DNA of 64,000 bases from Pseudomonas sp. PSE14 (GTDB lineage: Bacteria; Pseudomonadota; Gammaproteobacteria; Pseudomonadales; Pseudomonadaceae): NCBI RefSeq assembly GCF_029203285.1, contig NZ_CP115669.1:3844001-3908000 (forward strand). Direction: 5' to 3'. Positions 26,431-34,997 of this stretch are shown here, in pieces. Below the pieces are notes generated by a model, which was not told the origin of the DNA, did no database searches, and saw only the letters and a list, made by a program, of their open reading frames with translations. Position 1 is the first letter of the stretch; each line of letters starts with the position of its first letter. Position numbers and translations under genes: made by a program.

Positions 26431-26508
26431 CACATACCTCGCCTTTTAATATCTCTATAGCCACGGACTCTATCCGGGCTTTGGGGGCGACACCACCGTT
26501 CACCGTTG

Positions 26509-26532
26509 ATAATTGACATAAACAGCGATGAT
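26509..26532 (-). promoter_or_regulatory. MexT nod box upstream of mexS
   Basis: Read on the minus strand from 26532: ATCA, 5 bases, GTTTAT, 4 bases, ATTAT. The published MexT consensus is ATCA-N5-GTCGAT-N4-ACYAT, so spacing is exact and 12 of 15 defined positions match. It lies about 79 bp upstream of the mexS ATG and before the MITE-like element, so it is positioned to drive mexS. Confidence 0.7.
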
Positions 26533-26734
26533 TCGGCACCGTCGCAAACCCTGACCCGACGCGGCCCGGAGGCTCTGCGACGGGTGTTTGCCGGGATACA
26601 CCGGGCACTTTTGCGGCTCGATCGGGACTACACCACCGGTGTACGATTCTCGATAAAAAAGTGGAAATTGATCAAGGACTTATCTGTCAGACTTGACGCA
26701 GGTCGCTTCGGGCTTCACTTTTCCCCCATCGTAG

Positions 26735-27000
26735 AGGGTCTGTTGACGTTTGGACGCGGCCGCGACGGTGCCGCATTTTGCGCAGGGCAAGGCGCGAGGA
26801 GAGTGGTTTGGTCATTCCAAATGAACGACGAGTAACGCAGCGCTGCGCAAAATGCGGCCCGTCCCTTCGGGTTGCGCGGCAAATCACGCCATGCGTCGTT
26901 GCGGGACTTGGAAAGGGAATGACCATTTCCTGCGTCCCGCGCCTAGCCTGGCGTGATTTGACGCAGCAACGCGGCTCGCGTCAAAACGTCAACAGACCCT
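26735..27000. mobile_element. 266 bp MITE-like element immediately upstream of mexT
   Basis: Bounded by 24 bp inverted ends beginning AGGGTCTGTTGACGTTT (26735-26758 and 26977-27000, one mismatch). The interior is full of nested complementary segments: GCCGCATTTTGCGCAG against CTGCGCAAAATGCGGC, GGTCATTCC against GGAATGACC, and AAATCACGCCA against TGGCGTGATTT. The base TAG precedes the left end (26732-26734) and, if the last T is counted as flank, TAG also follows the right end, a possible 3 bp target duplication. No ORF of use is present. It ends 10 bp before the mexT ATG. Confidence 0.75.
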
Positions 27001-27010
27001 AGGTGTCCCC

Positions 27011-27925
27011 ATGAATCGCAACGACCTTCGCAAGGTTGACCTCAACCTGTTGATCGTTTTCGAGACGTTGATGCACGAGCGCAGCGTGACCCGCGCGGCC
27101 GAGAAGCTGTTCCTCGGCCAGCCAGCGATCAGCGCGGCCCTGGCACGCCTGCGCAGTCTGTTCGACGACCCGCTGTTCGTCCGCACCGGACGCAGCATGG
27201 AGCCCACCGCGCGGGCCCAGGAAATCTTCGGCCACCTCTCCCCGGCGCTGGACTCCATTTCCACCGCCCTGAGCCGCGCCGCCGACTTCGATCCGGCCAC
27301 CAGCAAGGCGGTGTTCCGCATCGGCCTGTCCGATGACGTGGAATTCGGCCTGCTGCCGCCGCTGCTGCGCCGCCTGCGCTCCGAAGCGCCGGGCATCACC
27401 CTGGTGGTGCGCCGCGCCAACTACCTGCTGATGCCGCAGCTGCTGGCCTCCGGGGAAATCTCCGTGGGCGTGAGCTACACCGATGAGCTGCCGGCCAACG
27501 CCAAGCGCAAGACCCTGCGCCGCAGCACCTGGAAGGTCCTGCGCGCCGACTCGATCCCCGGCGCCCTGACCCTCGACGATTACTGCGCGCGCCCGCACGC
27601 GCTGGTGTCCTATGCAGGCGACCTGGACGGCTTCGTCGACCAGACCCTGGCCGAGATGGACCGCAAGCGCCAGGTGGTGCTGGCGGTGCCGCAGTTCGTC
27701 GGTCTCGCCCAGCTGCTGGCCGGCACCGACATCATTGCCACCGTGCCCGAGTACGTGGCGCAGGCACTGACCGCCAGCGGCGGCCTGCGCGCCGACGAAC
27801 CGCCCTTCCCCACCCGCCTGGCCGATCTGTCGATGGTCTGGCGCGGCGCCCAGGACAACGACCCGGCTGAACGCTGGCTGCGCTCGCGCATCACCATGTT
27901 CGTGGGCGACCCTGACAGCCTCTGA
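27011..27925 (+). CDS. mexT: MexT, LysR-type activator of mexEF-oprN
   Basis: A 304-residue LysR regulator that I recognise as MexT from MNRNDLRKVDLNLLIVFETL, RSVTRAAEKLFLGQPAISAAL (helix-turn-helix), LFVRTGRSMEPTARA and RLGLSDDVEF-like segments. MexT activates mexEF-oprN and mexS. PAO1 mexT is often inactivated by a second copy of the octamer CGGCCAGC; here there is a single copy (27115-27122) and the frame is open, so the protein should be active-type. The ATG is 10 bp behind a MITE-like insertion, so its promoter must lie in or upstream of that element. Confidence 0.93.
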   Translation: MNRNDLRKVDLNLLIVFETLMHERSVTRAAEKLFLGQPAISAALARLRSLFDDPLFVRTGRSMEPTARAQEIFGHLSPALDSISTALSRAADFDPATSKAVFRIGLSDDVEFGLLPPLLRRLRSEAPGITLVVRRANYLLMPQLLASGEISVGVSYTDELPANAKRKTLRRSTWKVLRADSIPGALTLDDYCARPHALVSYAGDLDGFVDQTLAEMDRKRQVVLAVPQFVGLAQLLAGTDIIATVPEYVAQALTASGGLRADEPPFPTRLADLSMVWRGAQDNDPAERWLRSRITMFVGDPDSL

Positions 27926-27948
27926 CTTCCAGAACGCGTAACTCTCCC

Positions 27949-28028
27949 TGTAGGAGCGAGCTTGCTCGCGAACCCTCATCGCATGGCGCGTCCGGTGAAA
28001 AGAGCTTCGCGAGCAAGCTCGCTCCTAC
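27949..28028. repeat. inverted pair of REP elements between mexT and mexE
   Basis: Facing GAGCGAGCTTGCTCGC palindromes (27949-27972 and 28006-28028) lie 23 bp after mexT and may limit read-through from mexT into mexEF-oprN. Confidence 0.9.
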
Positions 28029-28097
28029 GAAGAGCCCCCTCCGGGCAAATCCCGTGCCCGCTTCTTCTATCTATTCGTGCGCATAGTGCAAAGGCAT

Positions 28098-28116
28098 TTA
28101 TCACTCCACGTGATAA
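28098..28116 (+). promoter_or_regulatory. candidate MexT-binding dyad upstream of mexE
   Basis: TTATCAC-TCCAC-GTGATAA is a perfect dyad about 100 bp before the mexE ATG. Aligned to the MexT nod-box pattern ATCA-N5-GTCGAT-N4-ACYAT starting at 28100 it matches ATCA fully but the rest only partly, so the regulator assignment is tentative although LysR-type T-N11-A geometry is present. Confidence 0.5.
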
Positions 28117-28214
28117 TCAAAATTTGCTCGTTCGATTAGTTCCCAGGCGTCCCCGAACGCAGACTCCGCTCCATCAGAAGTCCCAAAACCAATTAGAACG
28201 CCGGAGTCCTTTCC

Positions 28215-29450
28215 ATGGAGCGAAATCTCAAAACCTTGCGTATTCCGTTGGCGCTCGCCGCCGCGCTGGTGCTCAGCGCATGCGGTAAAGGCCAGGATGC
28301 GGCGCAGAACATGCCCGCGCCCAAGGTCAGCGTGGCGGAAGTCATCGAACAGTCGATCAACGAATGGGACGAGTTCACCGGCCGCCTGGAGGCTCCGGAA
28401 TCCGTCGAACTGCGTCCGCGCGTCTCCGGCTACATCGACCGCGTGGCCTTCCGCGAAGGCGCGCTGGTGAAGAAAGGCGACCTGCTGTTCCAGATCGACC
28501 CGCGCCCGTTCGAGGCCGAGGTCCATCGCCTGGAAGCGCAGCTGCAACAGGCCCGTGCCAACCAGACCCGCACCGTCAACGAAGCCGCCCGTGGCGAGCG
28601 CCTGCGCGCCACCAACGCCATTTCCGCGGAGCTGGCCGACGCCCGCAGCGCCGCCGCCACCGAGGCCAAGGCCGTGGTCGCGGCGACTCAGGCGGAACTG
28701 GACAACGCCCGCCTGAACCTGTCGTTCACCCAGGTCACCGCGCCCATCGACGGCCGCGTCTCCCGCGCCGAAGTGACCGCCGGCAACCTGGTGAACAGCG
28801 GCCAGACCCTGCTTACCACCCTGGTCTCCACCGACAAGGTCTACGCCTACTTCGACGCCGACGAGCGCGTCTACCTGAAGTACATGGACCTGGCCCGCAA
28901 GGGTGGCCCCGACGCCCGTGGCAGCAGCCCGGTGTACCTGGGCCTGACCGGCGAGGACGGCTTCCCCCACGAAGGCAAGCTGGACTTCCTGGACAACCAG
29001 GTGAACCCCAAGACCGGCACCATCCGTGGCCGCGCCGTGTTCGACAACGACGGCAACCAGTTCACCCCCGGCCTGTACGCCCGCATCAAGCTGGTCGGCA
29101 GCGGCACCTACCCCGCCGCGCTGATCAAGGACGACGCGGTCGGCACCGACCTTGGCAAGAAGTTCGTGCTGGTGATCGACAAGGACAGCAAGGTGCAGTA
29201 CCGCAGCATCGAACTGGGCCCGAAGCTGGAAGGCCTGCGCATCGTCCGCAACGGCCTGGCCAAGGGCGACCGCATCGTGGTCAACGGCCTGCAGCGGGTC
29301 CGCCCCGGCGCCCAGGTCGACGCGCAGAGTGTCGAGATGGCCAGCCAGGCCACCCTCGCCACCCTCGCCCGCCAGCGCCAGGCCCTGGCCCAGAGCGAAG
29401 CGCCGAAGGTCGCCGAGAAATCCGCCAGGCCGAGCGCCCCGCGCGGCTGA
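28215..29450 (+). CDS. mexE: MexE, periplasmic adaptor lipoprotein of the MexEF-OprN efflux pump
   Basis: A 411-residue RND membrane-fusion protein. The lipobox LSAC places Cys23 as the acylation site. The lipoyl/hairpin portion includes GRLEAPESVELRPRVSGYIDRVAFREGALVKKGDLLFQID, and a long coiled coil follows (about 95-165). MexE bridges MexF and OprN to export chloramphenicol, fluoroquinolones, trimethoprim and quinolone-signal precursors in P. aeruginosa. The ATG follows a GGAGTCC region. First gene of mexEF-oprN; induction by MexT is expected. Confidence 0.95.
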   Translation: MERNLKTLRIPLALAAALVLSACGKGQDAAQNMPAPKVSVAEVIEQSINEWDEFTGRLEAPESVELRPRVSGYIDRVAFREGALVKKGDLLFQIDPRPFEAEVHRLEAQLQQARANQTRTVNEAARGERLRATNAISAELADARSAAATEAKAVVAATQAELDNARLNLSFTQVTAPIDGRVSRAEVTAGNLVNSGQTLLTTLVSTDKVYAYFDADERVYLKYMDLARKGGPDARGSSPVYLGLTGEDGFPHEGKLDFLDNQVNPKTGTIRGRAVFDNDGNQFTPGLYARIKLVGSGTYPAALIKDDAVGTDLGKKFVLVIDKDSKVQYRSIELGPKLEGLRIVRNGLAKGDRIVVNGLQRVRPGAQVDAQSVEMASQATLATLARQRQALAQSEAPKVAEKSARPSAPRG

Positions 29451-29482
29451 TCACAACCCGCAATCCATGAACTGACGTACCA

Positions 29483-29502
29483 GGCCCTGTCCCACCAGGG
29501 CC
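29483..29502 (+). promoter_or_regulatory. intercistronic hairpin mexE/mexF
   Basis: GGCCCTG-TCCCAC-CAGGGCC lies in the 108 bp gap between mexE and mexF with no T-run. It could stabilise the mexE end or reduce mexF expression. Confidence 0.5.
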
Positions 29503-29558
29503 TCGGGTGACCTTTGTCCCGGGTTTGGCGAACCATGCGTTCGCGACAGGAACCAGCC

Positions 29559-32500
29559 ATGAACTTTTCGCAATTCTTCATCCAGCGGCCGATCTTCGCC
29601 GCCGTGCTTTCGCTGATCATCCTGATCGGCGGAGCCATCTCGCTGTTCCAGCTACCGATCAGCGAATACCCCGAAGTGGTGCCGCCCACCGTGGTGGTCC
29701 GCGCCAACTTCCCCGGCGCCAACCCCAAGGTGATCGGCGAGACCGTCGCCGCGCCCCTGGAACAGGCCATCACCGGCGTCGAGAACATGCTCTACATGTC
29801 CTCGCAGTCCACCGCCGACGGCAAGATGACCCTGACCATCACCTTCGCCCTGGGCACCAACCTGGACAACGCGCAGGTGCAGGTGCAGAACCGCGTGACC
29901 CGCACCGAGCCCAAGCTGCCGGAGGAAGTCACCCGCATCGGCATCACCGTCGACAAGGCCTCGCCCGACCTGACCATGGTCGTGCACCTGACCTCGCCGG
30001 ATAACCGCTACGACATGCTCTACCTGTCCAACTACGCCATCCTCAACATCAAGGACGAGCTGGCGCGCCTGGACGGTGTGGGTGACGTGCAGCTGTTCGG
30101 CATGGGCGACTACTCCCTGCGCGTGTGGCTGGACCCGAACAAGGTGGCCTCGCGCAACCTCACCGCCAGCGACGTGGTGCAGGCCATCCGCGAACAGAAC
30201 CGCCAGGTCGCCGCCGGCTCCCTCGGCGCGCCGCCCGCGCCCAGCGCCACCAGCTTCCAGTTGTCGATCAACACCCAGGGCCGCCTGGTCAACGAAGAAG
30301 AGTTCGAGAACATCATCATCCGCAGCGGCCCGGACGGCGAAATCACTCGCCTGAAGGACATCGCCCGCGTCGAGCTCGGTTCCAACCAGTACGCACTGCG
30401 CTCGCTGCTGAACAACCAGCCGGCCGTGGCCCTGCCGATCTTCCAGCGTCCCGGTTCCAACGCCATCGCCATCTCCAACGAGGTGCGCGAGAAGATGGCC
30501 GAGCTGAAGAAGAACTTCCCCCAGGGCGTGGACTACTCCATCGTCTATGACCCGACCATCTTCGTTCGCGGCTCCATCGAAGCGGTGGTGCACACCCTGT
30601 TCGAAGCCCTGATCCTGGTGGTGCTGGTGGTCGTGCTGTTCCTGCAGACCTGGCGCGCCTCGATCATCCCGCTGGCCGCCGTACCGGTGTCGCTGATCGG
30701 CACCTTCGCGGTGATGCACGCCTTCGGCTTCTCGCTCAACGCGCTGTCGCTGTTCGGCCTGGTGCTGGCCATCGGCATCGTGGTGGACGACGCCATCGTG
30801 GTGGTGGAGAACGTCGAGCGGAACATCGGGCTGGGGCTCACCCCCATCGAGGCGACCAAGCGCGCCATGCGCGAGGTGACCGGGCCGATCATCGCCACCG
30901 CCCTGGTGCTGTGCGCCGTGTTCGTGCCGACCGCCTTCATCTCCGGCCTCACCGGGCAGTTCTACCGGCAGTTCGCGCTGACCATCGCGATCTCCACGGT
31001 GATCTCCGCATTCAACTCGCTGACCCTGTCGCCGGCGCTGGCCGCCGTCCTGCTCAAGGGGCACCACGAGCCGAAGGACCGTTTCTCGGTCCTCCTCGAC
31101 ACGCTGCTGGGCAGCTGGCTGTTCCGTCCGTTCAACCGCTTCTTCGACCGCGCCAGCCACGGCTATGTCGGCACCGTCACCCGCGTGCTGCGCGGCAGCT
31201 CCATCGCGCTGATCCTCTATGCGGGGCTGATCGGCCTGACCTACCTGGGCTTCTCCAGCACGCCGACCGGCTTCGTGCCGCAACAGGACAAGCAGTACCT
31301 GGTGGCCTTCGCGCAACTGCCCGACGCCGCCACGCTGGACCGCACCGAGGACGTGATCAAGCGCATGTCCGACATCGCCGGCAAGCATCCGGGCATCCAG
31401 AGCACCGTGGCCTTCCCGGGCCTGTCGATCAACGGCTTCACCAACAGCCCCAACAGCGGCATCGTCTTCACCACCCTGAAGGACTTCGACGAGCGCAAGG
31501 GACCGGGCATGTCGGCCAACGAGATCGCCGCCGAGCTTAACAAGCAGTTCGCCGACATCCAGGACGCCTACATCGCCATCTTCCCGCCGCCGCCGGTACA
31601 GGGGCTGGGCACCATCGGCGGCTTCCGCCTGCAGGTGGAGGACCGTGGCAACCTGGGCTACGAGGAGCTCTACAGCCAGACCCAGAACATCCTCAACAAG
31701 GCCCGCGCGCTGCCGGAGCTCAACCCCATGTCGGTGTTCACCAGCTACCAGGTGAACGTGCCGCAGGTGGATGCCGCCATCGACCGCGAGAAGGCCAAGA
31801 CCCACGGGGTTGCGATCAGCGACATCTTCGACACCCTGCAGGTCTACCTGGGCTCGCTGTACACCAACGACTTCAACCGCTTCGGCCGCACCTACCAGGT
31901 GAACGTCCAGGCGGACCAGAAGTTCCGCCTGGAGCCCGAGCAGATCGGTCAGCTGAAGGTGCGCAACAACCTGGGCGAGATGGTCCCGCTGGCCACCTTC
32001 ATCAAGATCAGCGACACCTCCGGCCCCGACCGGGTGATGCACTACAACGGCTTCATCACCGCCGAGATCAACGGCGCCGCCGCACCGGGCTACAGCTCCG
32101 GCCAGGCGGAGGCGGCGATCGAGCGGCTGCTGAAGCAGGAACTGCCCAACGGCATGACCTACGAGTGGACCGACCTGACCTACCAGCAGATCCTCGCCGG
32201 TAATACCGCGGTGTTCGTCTTCCCGCTCTGCGTGCTGCTCGCCTTCCTGGTGCTGGCCGCGCTGTACGAGAGCTGGGGCCTGCCGCTGGCGGTGATCCTG
32301 ATCGTGCCGATGACCCTGCTGTCGGCCATCACGGGGGTGATCCTGTCCGGTGGCGACAACAACATCTTCACCCAGATCGGCCTGATCGTACTGGTGGGCC
32401 TGGCGTGCAAGAACGCGATCCTGATCGTCGAGTTCGCCAAGGACAAGCAGGACGAAGGCATGGACCGCCTGAGCGCGGTACTGGAAGCCTGCCGCCTGCG

Positions 32501-32750
32501 TCTGCGCCCGATCCTGATGACCTCCATCGCCTTCATCATGGGCGTGGTGCCCCTGGTGCTGTCGTCCGGCGCCGGCGCCGAAATGCGCCATGCCATGGGT
32601 GTCGCAGTGTTCTCCGGGATGCTCGGCGTGACCTTCTTCGGCCTGCTGCTGACCCCGGTCTTCTATGTGCTGATCCGCCGCGTCATGGAAGCCCGTGAAG
32701 CGAAGAAACAAGCGCGTGCCACCCTGAACCACGAGGCGCATTCGGTATGA
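29559..32750 (+). CDS. mexF: MexF, RND multidrug efflux permease
   Basis: A 1063-residue HAE1-type RND transporter, within a residue of the length I recall for MexF (1062). The proton-relay Asp pair lies in [18 protein letters not shown] of helix 4, and the family start NFSQFFIQRPIFAAVLS is seen. I chose the ATG at 29559 because it gives this canonical N terminus; the upstream ATG would add 15 unlike residues. It works with MexE and OprN in the inner membrane. mexF overlaps oprN by 4 bp (ATGA), indicating translational coupling. Confidence 0.96.
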   Translation: MNFSQFFIQRPIFAAVLSLIILIGGAISLFQLPISEYPEVVPPTVVVRANFPGANPKVIGETVAAPLEQAITGVENMLYMSSQSTADGKMTLTITFALGTNLDNAQVQVQNRVTRTEPKLPEEVTRIGITVDKASPDLTMVVHLTSPDNRYDMLYLSNYAILNIKDELARLDGVGDVQLFGMGDYSLRVWLDPNKVASRNLTASDVVQAIREQNRQVAAGSLGAPPAPSATSFQLSINTQGRLVNEEEFENIIIRSGPDGEITRLKDIARVELGSNQYALRSLLNNQPAVALPIFQRPGSNAIAISNEVREKMAELKKNFPQGVDYSIVYDPTIFVRGSIEAVVHTLFEALILVVLVVVLFLQTWRASIIPLAAVPVSLIGTFAVMHAFGFSLNALSLFGLVLAIGIVVDDAIVVVENVERNIGLGLTPIEATKRAMREVTGPIIATALVLCAVFVPTAFISGLTGQFYRQFALTIAISTVISAFNSLTLSPALAAVLLKGHHEPKDRFSVLLDTLLGSWLFRPFNRFFDRASHGYVGTVTRVLRGSSIALILYAGLIGLTYLGFSSTPTGFVPQQDKQYLVAFAQLPDAATLDRTEDVIKRMSDIAGKHPGIQSTVAFPGLSINGFTNSPNSGIVFTTLKDFDERKGPGMSANEIAAELNKQFADIQDAYIAIFPPPPVQGLGTIGGFRLQVEDRGNLGYEELYSQTQNILNKARALPELNPMSVFTSYQVNVPQVDAAIDREKAKTHGVAISDIFDTLQVYLGSLYTNDFNRFGRTYQVNVQADQKFRLEPEQIGQLKVRNNLGEMVPLATFIKISDTSGPDRVMHYNGFITAEINGAAAPGYSSGQAEAAIERLLKQELPNGMTYEWTDLTYQQILAGNTAVFVFPLCVLLAFLVLAALYESWGLPLAVILIVPMTLLSAITGVILSGGDNNIFTQIGLIVLVGLACKNAILIVEFAKDKQDEGMDRLSAVLEACRLRLRPILMTSIAFIMGVVPLVLSSGAGAEMRHAMGVAVFSGMLGVTFFGLLLTPVFYVLIRRVMEAREAKKQARATLNHEAHSV

Positions 32751-34144
32751 ACGTGAAACTCTTCGCCCCCGCCCTGCTCGCGCTGGCCTTAAGCGCCTGC
32801 ATGGTCGGCCCCGACTACCAGAAGCCGGACACCGCGCCGGCTCAACTGGACAGCAACGCCCAGGCCAAGGACTACGACCGTACGCGTTACGAAGACGCCT
32901 GGTGGAAGCAGTTCGACGACCCGGTGCTGAGCCAGCTGGTGGACCAGGCCCTGAAGGAAAACCGCGAGCTGCGCGTGGCCTATGCCCGCGTGCTGGCCTC
33001 GCGGGCGATCCGCGACGACGTTGCCAACGACCGCTTCCCCACCGTCACCAGCCGCGCCTCCGCGCAGATCGGCAAGGGCCAGGTGCCGGGGCAGACCGAG
33101 GACCGGGTCAACCAGGAGCGTTACGACCTGGGCCTGGACATGATCTGGGAAGTCGACCTGTTCGGCCGCGTGCGCCGCGAGCTGGAATCCAGCGATGCCC
33201 TGAGCGAAGCCACGGTGGCCGACCTGCAGCAACTGCAGGTCAGCCTGATCGCCGAGCTGGCCGATGCCTACGGGCAACTGCGCGGCGCGCAGCTGCGCGA
33301 AAGCATCGCCCGGAGCAACCTGGAGAACCAGCGCGAATCCCGCGACCTGACCATCCAGCTGCGTGATGCCGGCGTGGGCAATGAACTGGACGTGCAGCGC
33401 GCCGAAGCGCGCCTGGCCGCCACCGAAGCCAGCGTGCCGCAATTGCAGGCCGAGGAAGTCCGGCAGCAGAACCGCATCGCCACCCTCCTCGGCCAACGTC
33501 CGGACACCCTCTCCGTGGACCTGTCGCCGAAGAAACTGCCGGCCATCGCCAAGGCCCTGCCGATCGGCGATCCGGGCGAGCTCCTGCGTCGCCGCCCGGA
33601 CATCGCCGCCGCCGAACGCCGCCTGGCCTCCGCCACCGCGGACGTGGGCGTGGCCACCGCCGACCTGTTCCCGAAAGTCAGCCTTGGCGGCTTCCTCGGG
33701 TTCACCGCCGGCCGTGGCTCACAGATCGGCTCGTCTGCCGCCAATGCCTGGGGCGTCGCCCCGAGCATCACCTGGGCAGCCTTCGACCTGGGCAGCGTGC
33801 GGGCTCGCCTGCGGGCCTCCAAGGCCGACGCCGACGCGGCCCTGGCGACCTACGAGCAGCAGGTCCTGCTGGCACTGGAAGAGTCGTCCAACGCTTTCAG
33901 CGACTACGGCAAGCGCCAGCAGCGCCTGGTCTCCCTGGTGCGCCAGTCCGAGGCCAGCCGCAACGCGGCGCAGCAGGCCGGCCAGCAGTACCGCGAAGGC
34001 ACCGTGGACTTCCTCAACCTGCTGGACGCCGAACGCGAGCAACTGGCCGCCGAGGACGCCCAGGCGTTGGCGGAAGTGGACGTCTATCGCGGCATCGTCG
34101 CCATCTACAAGGCCTTGGGCGGCGGCTGGCAGCCCTCGGCCTGA
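32747..34144 (+). CDS. oprN: OprN, outer-membrane channel of MexEF-OprN
   Basis: A 465-residue TolC/OprM-type lipoprotein. The lipobox LSAC has Cys18, followed by VGPDYQKPD, the usual start of the family. Two repeats of the outer membrane efflux fold cover the remainder (WWKQFDDPVLSQLVDQALKENRELRVA and the second copy near residue 265). It forms the outer-membrane duct for MexEF. It overlaps mexF by 4 bp and is followed by a strong terminator. Confidence 0.95.
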   Translation: MNVKLFAPALLALALSACMVGPDYQKPDTAPAQLDSNAQAKDYDRTRYEDAWWKQFDDPVLSQLVDQALKENRELRVAYARVLASRAIRDDVANDRFPTVTSRASAQIGKGQVPGQTEDRVNQERYDLGLDMIWEVDLFGRVRRELESSDALSEATVADLQQLQVSLIAELADAYGQLRGAQLRESIARSNLENQRESRDLTIQLRDAGVGNELDVQRAEARLAATEASVPQLQAEEVRQQNRIATLLGQRPDTLSVDLSPKKLPAIAKALPIGDPGELLRRRPDIAAAERRLASATADVGVATADLFPKVSLGGFLGFTAGRGSQIGSSAANAWGVAPSITWAAFDLGSVRARLRASKADADAALATYEQQVLLALEESSNAFSDYGKRQQRLVSLVRQSEASRNAAQQAGQQYREGTVDFLNLLDAEREQLAAEDAQALAEVDVYRGIVAIYKALGGGWQPSA

Positions 34145-34157
34145 TAGTTCCTCTCCC

Positions 34158-34219
34158 GGTCGAGACGACCTCGACCCTTCCTGCCCTGCGGTCTGCGCTC
34201 CTGACCGTGGGGCTTTTTT
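34158..34219 (+). terminator. terminator region after oprN
   Basis: A short GGTCGAG/CTCGACC hairpin (34158-34176) is followed by GCCC-TG-CGGTC paired with GACCG-TG-GGGC (34183-34213) and six T residues (34214-34219), a good Rho-independent terminator. Confidence 0.8.
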
Positions 34220-34367
34220 ATGGGCGCTCCCACAAACAGGACATGCCGAGGTTCCGGAATCTGTCAGATGCCGGTGCGTTGATCAGTGTTTTCCAATGGC
34301 AATAGAAAAAGCGCCGACCAGTCCTTGGCCGCAGACTGCTGAAAAGAGGAACAGAGAACAGGCCTCC

Positions 34368-34583
34368 ATGAGCAACGAAAGAGGAAGAGGCAGAAAAGGC
34401 CCGCCCTCCCATTCCGATGCCGCGTTACGCAAGGTCCTTGCGGATGTACGCCGTGGCGCAGCGATCCATCCGCGCCTGAGTGACCTGCTCATCCACCTGG
34501 GCTATCTCGAACGCGGCTCCTGCAGCCTGCACCTGACACTCAAGGCCTATCGGCTGCTCCGCAGCATACCCAGGCAGGCCTGA
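34368..34583 (+). CDS. small basic hypothetical protein
   Basis: A 71-residue open frame starting MSNERGRGRKGPPSHSD. The N-terminal 20 residues are Arg/Gly-rich and the rest is amphipathic (VLADVRRGAAIHPRLSDLLIHLGYLERG). The ribosome binding site is weak: AGAGGA lies 18 bp upstream. It follows the oprN terminator. The region is otherwise empty, and the third-position GC pattern is coding-like, so I list it at moderate confidence. The function is unknown. Confidence 0.5.
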   Translation: MSNERGRGRKGPPSHSDAALRKVLADVRRGAAIHPRLSDLLIHLGYLERGSCSLHLTLKAYRLLRSIPRQA

Positions 34584-34713
34584 GCGGCATTACGGCTTGG
34601 GCAATCGATCCCAGGCGGCTATCATCCGCCCGCCCGGCTTTCACGGATCAAGGCAATTCGAGCAGCCGCTGGCCTAAACTTCATCTATCGGAACACTGCG
34701 ACAAGGACATGCC

Positions 34714-34881
34714 ATGGACTCCATCCTCGTCACCATCGCCATCATCGTCTTCGGCATGTTCATGCTGGGGATCGGCTTCACCATCCGCGAGCGGGGCGTT
34801 GGCGTACTGCTGATGTGGATCGGCGTGCTGAGCATGCTGTCGGTCATCACCTATCGGATCTACCTGGCGACATCGGTGTAG
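34714..34881 (+). CDS. small membrane protein, 55 residues
   Basis: The frame MDSILVTIAIIVFGMFMLG... to LATSV has two hydrophobic helices (about 3-22 and 29-49) joined by a charged loop TIRERGVG, a typical two-helix hairpin membrane peptide. AAGGA lies 6 bp before the ATG and the TAG stop is clean. I recognise no family. It lies between the efflux operon and the repeat-filled gap. Confidence 0.65.
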   Translation: MDSILVTIAIIVFGMFMLGIGFTIRERGVGVLLMWIGVLSMLSVITYRIYLATSV

Positions 34882-34960
34882 CAGCGGGCAGCGGCCCGCT
34901 CCGCGATGTGCGCATGGACCGACCGTGGTTGGTCCAGTTCGAGCGAATGCAGCCCATACC

Positions 34961-34983
34961 GTAGGAGCGGACTCCGTCCGCGA
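34961..34983. repeat. GTAGGAGCG-type palindrome
   Basis: A GGAGCGGACTCCGTCCGCGA palindrome opens a 1.1 kb gene-free gap (34882-35993) that contains structured repeat copies B and C and several short palindromes. Confidence 0.75.
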
Positions 34984-34997
34984 TGCTTTCGCTCTTC

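Noticed and set aside
25072..26460. 462-residue frame starting in structured repeat copy A and crossing mexS
   Set aside because: It begins in a non-coding repeat and continues antisense to mexS.
26735..27000. Whether the inverted-end element upstream of mexT encodes a transposase
   Set aside because: Only 266 bp long with no frame that could encode one; it is at most a non-autonomous element.
29652..32741. 1029-residue antisense frame under mexF
   Set aside because: His/Gln/Glu/Arg-rich translation with no domain; it lies wholly within mexF, whose RND motifs are intact.
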